A stretch of 7,114 nt of DNA from Burkholderiales bacterium (GCA_020348765.1 CP070753.1:2431849-2438962), one strand, 5' to 3'; shown: positions 1 through 5,700, counted from the first letter of the stretch. The notes: generated by a model from the letters alone, not told the origin. Made by a program: numbers and translations.

Positions 1-52
1 CCCTGGGCCGGCCTCGGAAGCGAACCGGGCGCCGGGGTGGTAGTCTCGCCTC

Positions 53-82
53 GTCGATTCGTCGATTCGTCGATTCGTCGAC
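53..82. repeat. 8-bp tandem repeat GTCGATTC (3 full copies plus GTCGAC)
   Basis: Three perfect head-to-tail copies of GTCGATTC (53-60, 61-68, 69-76) are followed by a partial copy, GTCGA, at 77-81. The array lies in the non-coding stretch upstream of coq7, about 140 bp before the chosen start. The unit is not a multiple of three, so it is not a peptide repeat under selection for frame. I see no clear sigma70 promoter or protein gene between 1 and 206; what lies left of the window is unknown. Confidence 0.85.
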
Positions 83-206
83 GGGTCGCACGGAAAGCGC
101 TGACTCGCTCTTGCCGTCGGCCCCTCGCTCCATTCTGTCGGCCGCCGGCGCATTTGTCTGCGACGCCTCGAGCGGCGCGTGGCTCGGCTCGACCGATGCA
201 TCTCTC

Positions 207-211
207 AGGAG
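207..211 (+). promoter_or_regulatory. Ribosome binding site deciding the coq7 start
   Basis: AGGAG lies 10 nt before the ATG at 222. The in-frame TTG at 111 has no comparable site. The protein from the ATG at 222 begins with the short [16 protein letters not shown] helix where Coq7 proteins normally begin. This favours 222 over the longer frame. Confidence 0.7.
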
Positions 212-221
212 TCCGGCTCGC

Positions 222-917
222 ATGCGGCAACTTGGTTCCCTGGATCGATGGCTTGCGCAAGCGGACCGGGCGCTGGCCACGCTCGGATCGGCCCGCCCGT
301 CCGCGCGCCCGGTACCCGCGCCGTCCGAGCCGGCCGGCGCGAGCCCGGACGCGACCGAACCGATGGCCCCGGTTGCCGGCCCCGATGCCGGAACCGAGCT
401 GCTCGGCGACGACGAGCGTCGCCTGGCCGCTGCCCTGATGCGGGTCAACCATGTCGGCGAGGTCTGCGCCCAGGCGCTGTACGAAGGCCAGGCGGCGAGC
501 ACCGACAGCGAGTGGCTGCGCGCCGAATTCCTGCGCGCGGCCGACGAGGAGTCGGACCACCTGGCCTGGACCCGCGACCGTCTGCGCGAGCTGGAATCGC
601 GTCCGTCGGTGCTGAACCCGGTCTGGTACGCGGGCGCGTTCGCGATCGGCCTGGCGGCCGGACGCCTGGGCGACCGGGTCAGCCTCGGGTTCATGGCCGA
701 GACCGAGCGACAGGTCGAGCAGCACCTGGCGGGCCACCTCGAGCGCTTGCCGGCTTCGGACCTGCGCTCGCGAGCCATCGTGGCCCGGATGCAGGAAGAC
801 GAGGTGTCCCATGCGGCCTTCGCGCAGCAGGCCGGCGGCATCGACCTGCCGTATCCACTGCGCGCGGCGATGCGCCTGGCGGCACGGGTGATGACCCGCA
901 CCGCGCACTATCTTTGA
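222..917 (+). CDS. coq7: Coq7-type diiron demethoxyubiquinone hydroxylase
   Basis: 231 aa. Coq7 hydroxylates 2-polyprenyl-3-methyl-6-methoxy-1,4-benzoquinone, the penultimate step of ubiquinone synthesis, at the inner membrane. Seen: the four-helix diiron ligand set is complete. E80 lies in [16 protein letters not shown]110-x-x-H113 in EESDHLAW, E162 in MAETERQV, and E194-x-x-H197 in EDEVSHA. The typical [16 protein letters not shown] segment lies at 128-143 and SLGFMAETE at 154-162. The C-terminus, ending in MTRTAHYL, matches the family. An Ala/Pro-rich segment (about 28-56) separates the N-terminal helix from the catalytic domain and makes the protein slightly longer than the roughly 215 aa I recall for Pseudomonas. 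It is monocistronic here and converges with the OsmC-family gene. Family assignment is secure; UbiF-type flavin hydroxylases are unrelated and excluded by the ligands. Confidence 0.96.
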   Translation: MRQLGSLDRWLAQADRALATLGSARPSARPVPAPSEPAGASPDATEPMAPVAGPDAGTELLGDDERRLAAALMRVNHVGEVCAQALYEGQAASTDSEWLRAEFLRAADEESDHLAWTRDRLRELESRPSVLNPVWYAGAFAIGLAAGRLGDRVSLGFMAETERQVEQHLAGHLERLPASDLRSRAIVARMQEDEVSHAAFAQQAGGIDLPYPLRAAMRLAARVMTRTAHYL

Positions 918-939
918 GCCCGGGTCCGCCGACCGGGCT
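917..939 (+). terminator. Hairpin between convergent coq7 and OsmC genes (weak terminator)
   Basis: AGCCCGG (917-923) pairs with CCGGGCT (933-939) across a 9-nt loop, starting at the last base of the coq7 stop codon. No T-tract follows on either strand, so efficient intrinsic termination is doubtful. It could serve both convergent genes weakly. Confidence 0.3.
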
Positions 940-972
940 GCCAGCCCCGTTCCGCCGATCCGCTCAGGCGCT

Positions 973-1419
973 CTACGGAGCCGGCGCCCAGTCGCTGTCC
1001 TCGACGATCTCGAAACTGTGGGTCAGCTCCGCGGTGTGCGCGAGCATCCGGGAGGCCGAGCAGTACTTGTCATGTGACAGCTTGATCGCGCGCTCGACGA
1101 CGTTCGGCTTCAGCGACCGGCCACGAACGACGAAGTGGAAGTGAATGCGGGTGAACACCTTCGGGTCGCGTTCCGCGCGCTCGGCGTCCAGCCGCAGGTC
1201 GCAACCCCGCACGTCCTGCCCGCTCTTTCTGAGGATGACGACCACGTCATAGGCGGTACAGCCGCCGGAGCCGATCAGCACCATCTCCATCGGACGCGGC
1301 CCCAGATTGCGGCCTCCGCCCTCGGGCGCACCGTCCATGACCACCGCGTGGCCGCTGCCGGTTTCGGCCACGAAGCTCATGCCAGGGGGGCCGCCCCAGC
1401 GCACCGTGCATTCCATCAT
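973..1419 (-). CDS. OsmC family protein, YhfA-like
   Basis: 148 aa, on the minus strand. OsmC/Ohr-fold proteins are thiol-dependent hydroperoxide-handling enzymes. The YhfA branch, which this resembles across its full length, has no well-proven substrate. Seen: PMEMVLIGSGGCTAYDVV (43-60) with Cys54 and Glu45, and DKYCSAS with Cys120. These are the two cysteines expected of a redox-active OsmC dimer. HFVVRGR (95-101) and LTHSFEIVE (132-140) are also typical. Start: two adjacent ATGs (1419 and 1416 on the minus strand) lie behind GGGAG (plus-strand 1426-1430), 6 or 9 nt away, so either could be used. It converges with coq7 at a 55-bp gap, and no clear promoter is visible upstream. A peroxidase role is inferred from the family, not shown. 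Confidence 0.92.
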   Translation of the reverse strand: MMECTVRWGGPPGMSFVAETGSGHAVVMDGAPEGGGRNLGPRPMEMVLIGSGGCTAYDVVVILRKSGQDVRGCDLRLDAERAERDPKVFTRIHFHFVVRGRSLKPNVVERAIKLSHDKYCSASRMLAHTAELTHSFEIVEDSDWAPAP

Positions 1420-1732
1420 CGCCCGCTCCCGCCGACTTGCCGTTGTTCATGCCAATGATGCCGCAACAGCGCAGCGGAGCGCGGGGCGACTCGAGTGCCC
1501 GAGGCCAAAGGCCGCAGAGCGCGGCTGGCGATCGGCGGGGTTCGCAACGCGAGGCCGGGTGTCGCGGCGCAGCATTCGCGCCTCGCGGCGCGTTTGCCGA
1601 GGTCCGGCTTCGGCATCGACGCAACACCGGTCACGGGCGACCGGAAGATGCTAATGAATTGTTCTATTGGAGATTGTTTCGGCGATCTCCGTGATTTCCC
1701 TCATGCCGGCGCGAAAATGCTGCGTCAAGCTC
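1420..1732. other. Non-coding stretch between the OsmC gene and the sRNA promoter
   Basis: I find no protein gene here. Frames crossing it are Arg/Ala-rich and lack ribosome sites. It must carry the OsmC-gene leader and promoter, but I see no convincing -35/-10 pair on the minus strand. Local structures: a hairpin CCGGTC-ACGGGC-GACCGG (1627-1644), and a stronger one at 1669-1690 (GGAGATTG paired with CGATCTCC, one G-T pair, 6-nt loop). From about 1648 the composition becomes clearly more AT-rich than the flanks, as is usual for a regulatory region. Confidence 0.6.
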
Positions 1733-1750
1733 TTGCGTCGCACAATTCAT
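1654..1750. repeat. 9-bp perfect inverted repeat flanking a hairpin, one arm in the sRNA promoter
   Basis: ATGAATTGT (1654-1662) is the exact reverse complement of ACAATTCAT (1742-1750), with 79 bp between the arms. The right arm lies inside the -35/-10 spacer of the promoter at 1733-1761. The hairpin at 1669-1690 lies between the arms. The layout would suit a repressor bound at two sites with a DNA loop, but no regulator is known, and a 9-bp match can arise by chance in an AT-richer patch. Confidence 0.5.
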
Positions 1751-1761
1751 GGCGGTATATT
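1733..1761 (+). promoter_or_regulatory. Sigma70-like promoter of the orphan small RNA
   Basis: TTGCGT (1733-1738) and TATATT (1756-1761) are separated by exactly 17 bp. Transcription should start near 1768. No protein gene lies between this promoter and the terminator at 1856-1885, which is why a non-coding RNA is proposed. Confidence 0.6.
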
Positions 1762-1767
1762 CCAAAT

Positions 1768-1885
1768 CGATGGTCGCGGGAGGGTCTCCTCACCAGTGAG
1801 GCTGCGGTATCGCGACAGCAAGTGTCTCCTCCACCCTCCTCCAATGGTGGATTCGACCCGGGTTCCATGAACCCGGGTTTTTTTT
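1768..1885 (+). ncRNA. Putative novel sRNA, about 118 nt, with CUCCUCC loop
   Basis: Orphan transcription unit: promoter at 1733-1761, intrinsic terminator at 1856-1885, no open reading frame worth naming between them. Seen by hand folding: helix 1 pairs GTCGCG (1773-1778) with CGCGAC (1811-1816) and encloses CCTCA/TGAGG (1788-1792 with 1797-1801). Helix 2 pairs TCCACC (1830-1835) with GGTGGA (1846-1851) and exposes a 10-nt loop, CTCCTCCAAT. Helix 3 is the terminator. CUCCUC occurs three times (1786-1791, 1826-1831, 1836-1841), complementary to Shine-Dalgarno cores. Known: C-rich loops that hit ribosome sites occur in sRNAs such as sX13 of Xanthomonas and the cuckoo RNAs of Rhodobacter. Inferred: a trans-acting sRNA. 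Alternative: a terminated leader linked to rplM downstream. I do not recognise an Rfam family. The exact 5' end is a guess from the -10 box. Confidence 0.6.
1856..1885 (+). terminator. Strong intrinsic terminator of the orphan RNA
   Basis: A perfect 10-bp stem (1856-1865 with 1869-1878, ACCCGGGTTC with GAACCCGGGT) closes a 3-nt CAT loop. It runs straight into eight T residues (1878-1885). It is the best terminator in the window, yet it follows no protein gene on the plus strand. Confidence 0.93.
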
Positions 1886-1985
1886 GGCCGATTCGACAGG
1901 CTCCGGTCCCGAGCGGCGCGTGCGACCGGTCGGGTCCAGACACCGGTCGGCTCGAACGACCGGACGGATCGACGCCGATCGATCT

Positions 1986-2015
1986 TTGACGCTGGGCGGC
2001 CCGGCGGGCTATAAT
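1986..2015 (+). promoter_or_regulatory. Strong sigma70-like promoter of rplM-rpsI
   Basis: TTGACG (1986-1991) and a consensus TATAAT (2010-2015) are 18 bp apart. The start is expected near 2022. The stretch after the -10 box, CTGCGGC, is GC-rich, which is typical of ribosomal promoters repressed by ppGpp/DksA (inference). It lies 100 bp beyond the sRNA terminator, so rplM has its own transcription start. Confidence 0.85.
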
Positions 2016-2021
2016 CTGCGG

Positions 2022-2091
2022 CTTTCCGCGATCGCGCGATGTCGGGCGTGTGCAACATCCCAAGAGTCTCTGAAGGCGGCTTGATTCCAAC
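2022..2091 (+). promoter_or_regulatory. rplM 5' leader, possible L13 autoregulation site
   Basis: A leader of about 70 nt with a possible hairpin, GATGT (2038-2042) with ACATC (2055-2059). The only Shine-Dalgarno-like element, GAAGG (2072-2076), sits 15 nt before the ATG, farther than usual. In E. coli L13 represses its own operon at the mRNA leader. Whether this leader binds L13 cannot be judged from sequence alone. Confidence 0.3.
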
Positions 2092-2520
2092 ATGAAGACC
2101 TATTCCGCTAAGGCGCACGAAGTGCGTCGCGACTGGTTCGTGGTCGACGCATCGGACAAGGTGCTCGGCCGGCTGGCTGCCGATATCGCGCACCGGCTGC
2201 GCGGCAAGCACAAGCCGGAATACACGCCGCACGTGGACACGGGCGACTACATCGTCGTGGTCAATGCCGCCAAGATTCGCGTGACCGGCAACAAGGCCTT
2301 CGACAAGAAATACTATCGGCACACCGGCTACCCGGGCGGCATCTACGAAGACAGCTTCGAGAAACTGCAGGCGCGGGCCCCGGGACGGGTGCTCGAAAAG
2401 GCCGTCAAGGGGATGCTCCCGCGCGGTCCGCTCGGCTATGCGATGCTGAAGAAGCTGAAGGTCTACGGCGACGCGACGCATCCTCACACCGCCCAGCAGC
2501 CCAGGCCGCTGGAGATCTGA
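2092..2520 (+). CDS. rplM: 50S ribosomal protein L13
   Basis: 142 aa, the same length as E. coli L13. L13 is an early-assembling protein of the large subunit that binds 23S rRNA. Seen: [16 protein letters not shown] (14-29), the basic [20 protein letters not shown] (36-55), the VTGNK loop (64-68), [11 protein letters not shown] (74-84) and [10 protein letters not shown] (106-115) are all in place, and the end, AQQPRPLEI, matches the family. The ATG at 2092 is fixed by the conserved N-terminus ([15 protein letters not shown]). It is the first gene of a two-gene operon with rpsI, 45 bp downstream, driven by the promoter at 1986-2015. No anomalies. Confidence 0.99.
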   Translation: MKTYSAKAHEVRRDWFVVDASDKVLGRLAADIAHRLRGKHKPEYTPHVDTGDYIVVVNAAKIRVTGNKAFDKKYYRHTGYPGGIYEDSFEKLQARAPGRVLEKAVKGMLPRGPLGYAMLKKLKVYGDATHPHTAQQPRPLEI

Positions 2521-2565
2521 TTGCCCCGGCTCTGATCGGGAACTCCACCAGGGAAGTCCAGTCGA

Positions 2566-2958
2566 ATGATCGGCGATTACTACTACGGGACGGGACGTCG
2601 CAAGACCTCGGTCGCGCGCGTGTTCATGAAGCGAGGCAACGGCCGCATCATCGTCAACGGAAAGCCGGTCGACGAGTACTTCGGTCGCGAAACCGGCCAG
2701 ATGATCGTGCGCCAGCCGCTCGAGCTGACCGGCTTCTCGAACTCGTTCGACATCCGGGTCAACGTGCACGGAGGTGGCGACAGCGGCCAGGCCGGGGCGG
2801 TGCGGCACGGCATCACGCGTGCGCTGATCGACTATGACACCGAGCTCAAGGCCGCGCTGTCGGGCGCCGGGCTGGTGACTCGCGACGCGCGCGAGGTCGA
2901 GCGAAAGAAGGTCGGCCTGCACAAGGCGCGCCGGCGCAAGCAGTTCTCGAAGCGCTGA
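2566..2958 (+). CDS. rpsI: 30S ribosomal protein S9
   Basis: 130 aa, equal to E. coli S9. S9 lies in the head of the small subunit, and its C-terminal tail reaches the P-site tRNA. Seen: [16 protein letters not shown] (5-20), YFGRETGQM (39-47), the [19 protein letters not shown] segment (70-88), [20 protein letters not shown] (104-123), and the invariant C-terminal SKR. The ribosome site AGGGAAG (2550-2556) lies 9 nt before the ATG. It is co-transcribed with rplM and followed by the terminator at 2983-3008. No anomalies. Confidence 0.99.
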   Translation: MIGDYYYGTGRRKTSVARVFMKRGNGRIIVNGKPVDEYFGRETGQMIVRQPLELTGFSNSFDIRVNVHGGGDSGQAGAVRHGITRALIDYDTELKAALSGAGLVTRDAREVERKKVGLHKARRRKQFSKR

Positions 2959-2982
2959 TTCGTTCGGCCTGCGGGATGCGCG

Positions 2983-3008
2983 GAAGCCGCCTTTCGAGGC
3001 GGCTTCTT
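2983..3008 (+). terminator. Intrinsic terminator of rplM-rpsI
   Basis: GAAGCCGCC (2983-2991) pairs with GGCGGCTTC (2998-3006). An extra T-A pair closes a TTCG tetraloop. The T-tract is short and interrupted (TTCTTGCGTTTC). It begins 24 bp after the rpsI stop codon. Confidence 0.78.
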
Positions 3009-3040
3009 GCGTTTCGGGCCGTGCCCGACTCGCACCCTGG

Positions 3041-3134
3041 CCGCGGCCCCGGGCCGCGGCAGGACCCCGGGCCCCGGGCTGCGGCAGGACCCCGGGCCCC
3101 GGGCCGCGGCAGGACCCCGGGCCCCGGCGGGGCC
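3041..3134. repeat. Extremely GC-rich 25-bp tandem repeat (minisatellite)
   Basis: Three consecutive 25-bp units (3047-3071, 3072-3096, 3097-3121) share the core GCGGCAGGACCCCGGG. They differ at one base only (C at 3055 and 3105, T at 3080). A partial copy follows from 3122. The flanks are palindromic: CCGCGGCC/GGCCGCGG (3041-3048 with 3052-3059) on the left and GGCCCC/GGGGCC (3120-3125 with 3129-3134) on the right. Each unit contains CCCGGG, so the array can form many alternative hairpins. It is not a CRISPR array because there are no spacers. It lies between the rpsI terminator and argC, and is probably non-coding. Confidence 0.9.
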
Positions 3135-3242
3135 GCGACACTGTGAATCGGCAACGGGCTGGGTGACAATCCATGGTGCGCGCCCGACCAAGGGGGGCGC
3201 GGCTGCCGCCTCGCGGCGAATGGCCGTAGGAGATGGAATCGC

Positions 3243-4304
3243 ATGATCAGGATCGGAATCGTCGGCGGTACCGGCTACACCGGGGTCGAGCTGCTGCGCC
3301 TGCTGGTGCAGCATCCACATGCCGAACTGGTCGCGATCACCTCGCGCAAGGAGGCCGGCATGCCGGTGGCCGAGATGTTCCCGTCCTTGCGCGGGCGCGT
3401 GGACATCGCGTTCTCCGATCCGGCGAATGCGGCACTCGAGCGCTGCGACGTGGTGTTCTTCGCGACGCCGCACGGGGTCGCGATGGCGCAGGCACCGGCA
3501 CTGCTCGCCGCTGGCGTTCGCGTCATCGACCTGGCGGCCGACTTCCGGCTCAAGGACCCGGCCGAGTTCGAGCGCTGGTACCGGATGCCGCACGGCTGTC
3601 CCGAACTGCTCGGGCAGGCCGTCTATGGCCTGCCCGAGGTCAACCGTGAGGCGATCCGGAGCGCGCGACTGATCGGGCTGCCGGGCTGCTATCCGACCTC
3701 GGTGCAGCTGGGGCTGCTGCCCGTGCTCGAGCCGGCCGCAGGCGACCTGGTCGACCCGGATTCGATCATCGCCGACTGCAAGTCCGGCGTCTCGGGCGCT
3801 GGCCGCAAGGCCGAGGTGAACACCCTGCTGGCCGAGGCGGCCGACAATTTCAAGGCCTATGGCGTGACCGGTCACCGGCACTGGCCCGAGACGCGCCAGG
3901 GGCTCAGCGCGATCGCCGGGCGTCCGGTCAACCTGGTGTTCACGCCGCACCTGGTGCCGATGATCCGGGGTATCCACTCGACCCTGTACGTGCGACTGCG
4001 TCCGGCGGCGCGCGCCGCCGACTTCCAGGCGCTGTACGAGCGGCGCTATGCCGACGAGCCGTTCGTCGACGTGATGCCGGCCGGTTCGACCCCGGAGACC
4101 CGCTCGGTGCGTGCATCCAACCAGCTCCGGATCGCGGTGCACCGGCCGCCGACGCCGGACGGCGCGCCCTCGGATCTGCTGATGGTGCTGGTGGTCGAGG
4201 ACAACCTGGTCAAGGGCGCGTCGGGTCAGGCGGTGCAGGTGATGAACCTGATGTTCGGCCTGCCGGAGACCGCGGGACTCGCACAGGTGGCCATCCTGCC
4301 GTGA
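3243..4304 (+). CDS. argC: N-acetyl-gamma-glutamyl-phosphate reductase (type 1)
   Basis: 353 aa, usual for type 1 ArgC. It reduces N-acetyl-gamma-glutamyl phosphate to N-acetylglutamate semialdehyde with NADPH, the third step of arginine synthesis, in the cytosol. Seen: nucleotide-binding [10 protein letters not shown] (5-14); [10 protein letters not shown] (94-103); the catalytic Cys149 in [18 protein letters not shown] (180-188); the conserved HRHWPE (211-216) with the active-site histidine; [12 protein letters not shown] (233-244); and [12 protein letters not shown] (321-332). AGGAG (3228-3232) lies 10 nt before the ATG. A hairpin (CGCGCCC 3179-3185 with GGGCGCG 3195-3201) lies in the leader. 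I see no clear promoter or ArgR box; GACAAT at 3165-3170 is only a weak -10 candidate. The stop codon overlaps the next gene by 4 bp, so the two are translationally coupled. Confidence 0.98.
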   Translation: MIRIGIVGGTGYTGVELLRLLVQHPHAELVAITSRKEAGMPVAEMFPSLRGRVDIAFSDPANAALERCDVVFFATPHGVAMAQAPALLAAGVRVIDLAADFRLKDPAEFERWYRMPHGCPELLGQAVYGLPEVNREAIRSARLIGLPGCYPTSVQLGLLPVLEPAAGDLVDPDSIIADCKSGVSGAGRKAEVNTLLAEAADNFKAYGVTGHRHWPETRQGLSAIAGRPVNLVFTPHLVPMIRGIHSTLYVRLRPAARAADFQALYERRYADEPFVDVMPAGSTPETRSVRASNQLRIAVHRPPTPDGAPSDLLMVLVVEDNLVKGASGQAVQVMNLMFGLPETAGLAQVAILP

Positions 4305-5131
4305 GCCGGGCGCTGCTCGGCAGGGGCGGGCGCACGTCGATTCCGATCGAGATGCAGATGCGCCCGCGCCTGCCGCGCCCGTTGCGCTGGCTCGTCGTGC
4401 TGACGGTGCTGGCGCTGCTGGCCGCGGCAGGCTACGGCGCCTGGCGCCTGGAGCTTGCGCGACGCACGGTGCTGCACGAACTCGGGCAGTCGGTCGGCGA
4501 GCGTCGTGCAGCCGAGCGGGAGTTGCTGCGCATGGGCGCCGAACGCGAGCAGCTGCTGCTCGAGCGCGATCAGCTGGCGGCGCGGATGACGGAGCTCGAG
4601 GCCGGACTGCGCGCCGTTGCCGAGGAACGGGATCGCCTGGCGGCCGCCGCCGGCGTCGCCGAGAGCCAGGCGACGATCGAGCGCGCGGCCAGCGACCGGC
4701 TGGCGAGCGAGCTGCGCGCCATCGAAGCCGAGAACGCAAGGCTCAAGGCCGACCTGCACTACCTCGAGAGCCTGCTGCCCGCCGACGGCAGCCGGGGCGT
4801 GGTTTCGATCCGTGGCCTGCAGTTCGTGCCCGACACGGTGCCGCAGACCTGGCGCTACCGTGCCCTGCTGATGCAGGGCGGACGCGCCGAACGGTCGTTC
4901 GACGGCAGCTTGCAGCTGGTGGTGACCGGCATGCAGAATAGCGAGTCGGTCACCCTGGTGTGGCCGAGCAAGACCGACCCACAATCGCGGCAGAGCATGG
5001 CGGTGCGTTTCACGCGTTCGCTGCGGGTCGAGGGAGCCATCGAGCTGCCCGAAGGTTTCGAGGTCGAATCGGTGCAGCTGCGTGTGATGGAAAATGGTGC
5101 GGTGCGTGCCGAACAGCGCGTTGCCATCTGA
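4301..5131 (+). CDS. Membrane-anchored coiled-coil protein, DUF6776-like
   Basis: 276 aa from a GTG that overlaps the argC stop (GTGA). In-frame ATGs at 4352 and 4358 are alternatives and would leave a shorter basic N-terminus. Seen: basic N-tail ([10 protein letters not shown], 21-30), one hydrophobic segment (about 31-47) with no cleavage motif, then a long Glu/Arg/Leu-rich coiled coil (about 50-160) ending in [14 protein letters not shown] beta-rich C-terminal domain follows (about 165-276) with [21 protein letters not shown] and [16 protein letters not shown]. This is the layout of the DUF6776 proteins found beside bactofilin and erpA in Pseudomonas-like genomes. Predicted topology is N-in, with the coiled coil and C-domain in the periplasm. 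The function is unknown. The pairing with bactofilin suggests an envelope or morphology role (inference). Confidence 0.8.
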   Translation: MSRALLGRGGRTSIPIEMQMRPRLPRPLRWLVVLTVLALLAAAGYGAWRLELARRTVLHELGQSVGERRAAERELLRMGAEREQLLLERDQLAARMTELEAGLRAVAEERDRLAAAAGVAESQATIERAASDRLASELRAIEAENARLKADLHYLESLLPADGSRGVVSIRGLQFVPDTVPQTWRYRALLMQGGRAERSFDGSLQLVVTGMQNSESVTLVWPSKTDPQSRQSMAVRFTRSLRVEGAIELPEGFEVESVQLRVMENGAVRAEQRVAI

Positions 5132-5204
5132 GGGGCGCTGGCGCAGCCCGCCGCCCGCGAACGGCGCGACGCGGCCCGCTGGGGCGGCGCATGCCGCTTC
5201 CCAC

Positions 5205-5214
5205 GGAGGAGGAG
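5205..5214 (+). promoter_or_regulatory. Strong ribosome binding site deciding the bactofilin start
   Basis: GGAGGAGGAG ends 2 nt before the ATG at 5217; its first GGAGG core gives a normal spacing of 7 nt. A longer frame opens at 5094 inside the previous gene, but its extra residues are unlike bactofilins. The start is therefore 5217. Confidence 0.88.
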
Positions 5215-5216
5215 CC

Positions 5217-5630
5217 ATGTTCGGCAAGAAGGACGGCAAGACCCCGACGATCGATTGCCTGATCGGTACCGAAACGCTGATTGAGGGCGAGGTCCGCTTC
5301 AAGGGCGGGCTGCGCATCGACGGGCATGTGCGCGGCGCCGTGATCGCGGCCGAGGAAGGTGTCAACTCTCTGGTGCTCGTGTCCGAGAACGCCCGCGTCG
5401 AAGGCCGGTTGCAGGCCAAGCACGTGGTCGTCAACGGAACGGTCGAGGGGCCGGTCTGTGCCGAGACCCTGCTCGAGTTGCAGCCCAGCGCGCGCGTGGT
5501 CGGCGAGATCCGCTATCGGGCGCTCGAGATGCACCCGGGGGCCGTGGTCGAAGGCACGCTGAGCCACCTGGACGACATGCAGGGCCTGACGCTGGCTGCG
5601 AGCAACGAGCAGGGTGGGCCGCAACTCTAG
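5217..5630 (+). CDS. Bactofilin (polymer-forming cytoskeletal protein)
   Basis: 137 aa. Bactofilins self-assemble without nucleotide into filaments, usually on the inner face of the membrane, and position cell-wall or polar machinery. Seen: a short N-terminal tail (MFGKKDGKTP), then a right-handed beta-helix core with regularly spaced Gly/Val/Ile turns. Examples are LIEGEVRFKGGLRIDGHVRG (21-40), RVEGRLQAKHVVVNGTVEGPV (60-80) and ARVVGEIRYRALEMHPGAVVEGTL (92-115), followed by a short polar tail. Length is normal for a small CcmA/BacA-type member. It lies 85 bp after the DUF6776-like gene, probably in the argC operon. It ends 70 bp before erpA, which has its own promoter. Family is certain; the cellular task here is unknown. 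Confidence 0.95.
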   Translation: MFGKKDGKTPTIDCLIGTETLIEGEVRFKGGLRIDGHVRGAVIAAEEGVNSLVLVSENARVEGRLQAKHVVVNGTVEGPVCAETLLELQPSARVVGEIRYRALEMHPGAVVEGTLSHLDDMQGLTLAASNEQGGPQL

Positions 5631-5648
5631 GCGCAATACCCTTGTTCA

Positions 5649-5676
5649 TTGAAGGTTTTCGGTCCGCCCATATAAT
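5649..5676 (+). promoter_or_regulatory. Sigma70-like promoter of erpA
   Basis: TTGAAG (5649-5654) and a consensus TATAAT (5671-5676) are 16 bp apart. A start near 5683 would leave a leader of only about 18 nt containing the ribosome site. E. coli erpA is controlled by IscR; I cannot identify an IscR site here. Confidence 0.75.
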
Positions 5677-5688
5677 CCTGATCATCGT

Positions 5689-5693
5689 GGAGG
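5689..5693 (+). promoter_or_regulatory. Ribosome binding site deciding the erpA start
   Basis: GGAGG lies 7 nt before the ATG at 5701 and only 4 nt before the in-frame TTG at 5698. The ATG is preferred. Confidence 0.85.
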
Positions 5694-5700
5694 ACTATTG

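Noticed and set aside
111..221. TTG start giving Coq7 37 extra N-terminal residues
   Set aside because: It has no ribosome site, and the extra residues are not Coq7-like. ATG at 222 has AGGAG at proper spacing.
179..1144. Plus-strand open frame (321 codons) overlapping coq7 in another frame
   Set aside because: Coq7 in the other frame has all diiron ligands; this one is Arg/Gly/Pro-rich and runs into the antisense of the OsmC gene.
1416..1634. 72-codon minus-strand frame ending in an ATGA overlap with the OsmC gene start
   Set aside because: It starts with GTG and no ribosome site, and the product is Arg/Ala-rich. Overlapping stops are common by chance here; no family is recognised.
1770..1799. 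Tiny reading frame (ATG...TGA, 9 codons) at the start of the candidate sRNA, as a leader peptide
   Set aside because: No ribosome site precedes it, because the transcript begins about there. It has no run of codons for one amino acid, and no biosynthetic gene follows the terminator.
3041..3134. CRISPR array
   Set aside because: The 25-bp units are directly adjacent with no unique spacers, and no cas genes are present.
1747..3174. Minus-strand open frame (475 codons) antisense to rplM and rpsI, running through the GC minisatellite and the sRNA
   Set aside because: It is the mirror of two ribosomal protein genes. Its N-terminal part is just the translated 25-bp repeat.
2832..4739. Long minus-strand open frame (635 codons) antisense to rpsI, argC and the DUF6776-like gene
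   Set aside because: It lies opposite three clearly conserved genes, and its product is Arg/Pro/His-rich low complexity, as expected from the complement of GC-rich codons. No ribosome site or domain is visible.
5094..5216. N-terminal extension of the bactofilin from the ATG at 5094
   Set aside because: It lies partly inside the preceding gene and is unlike bactofilin tails. GGAGGAGGAG directly before 5217 fixes the start.
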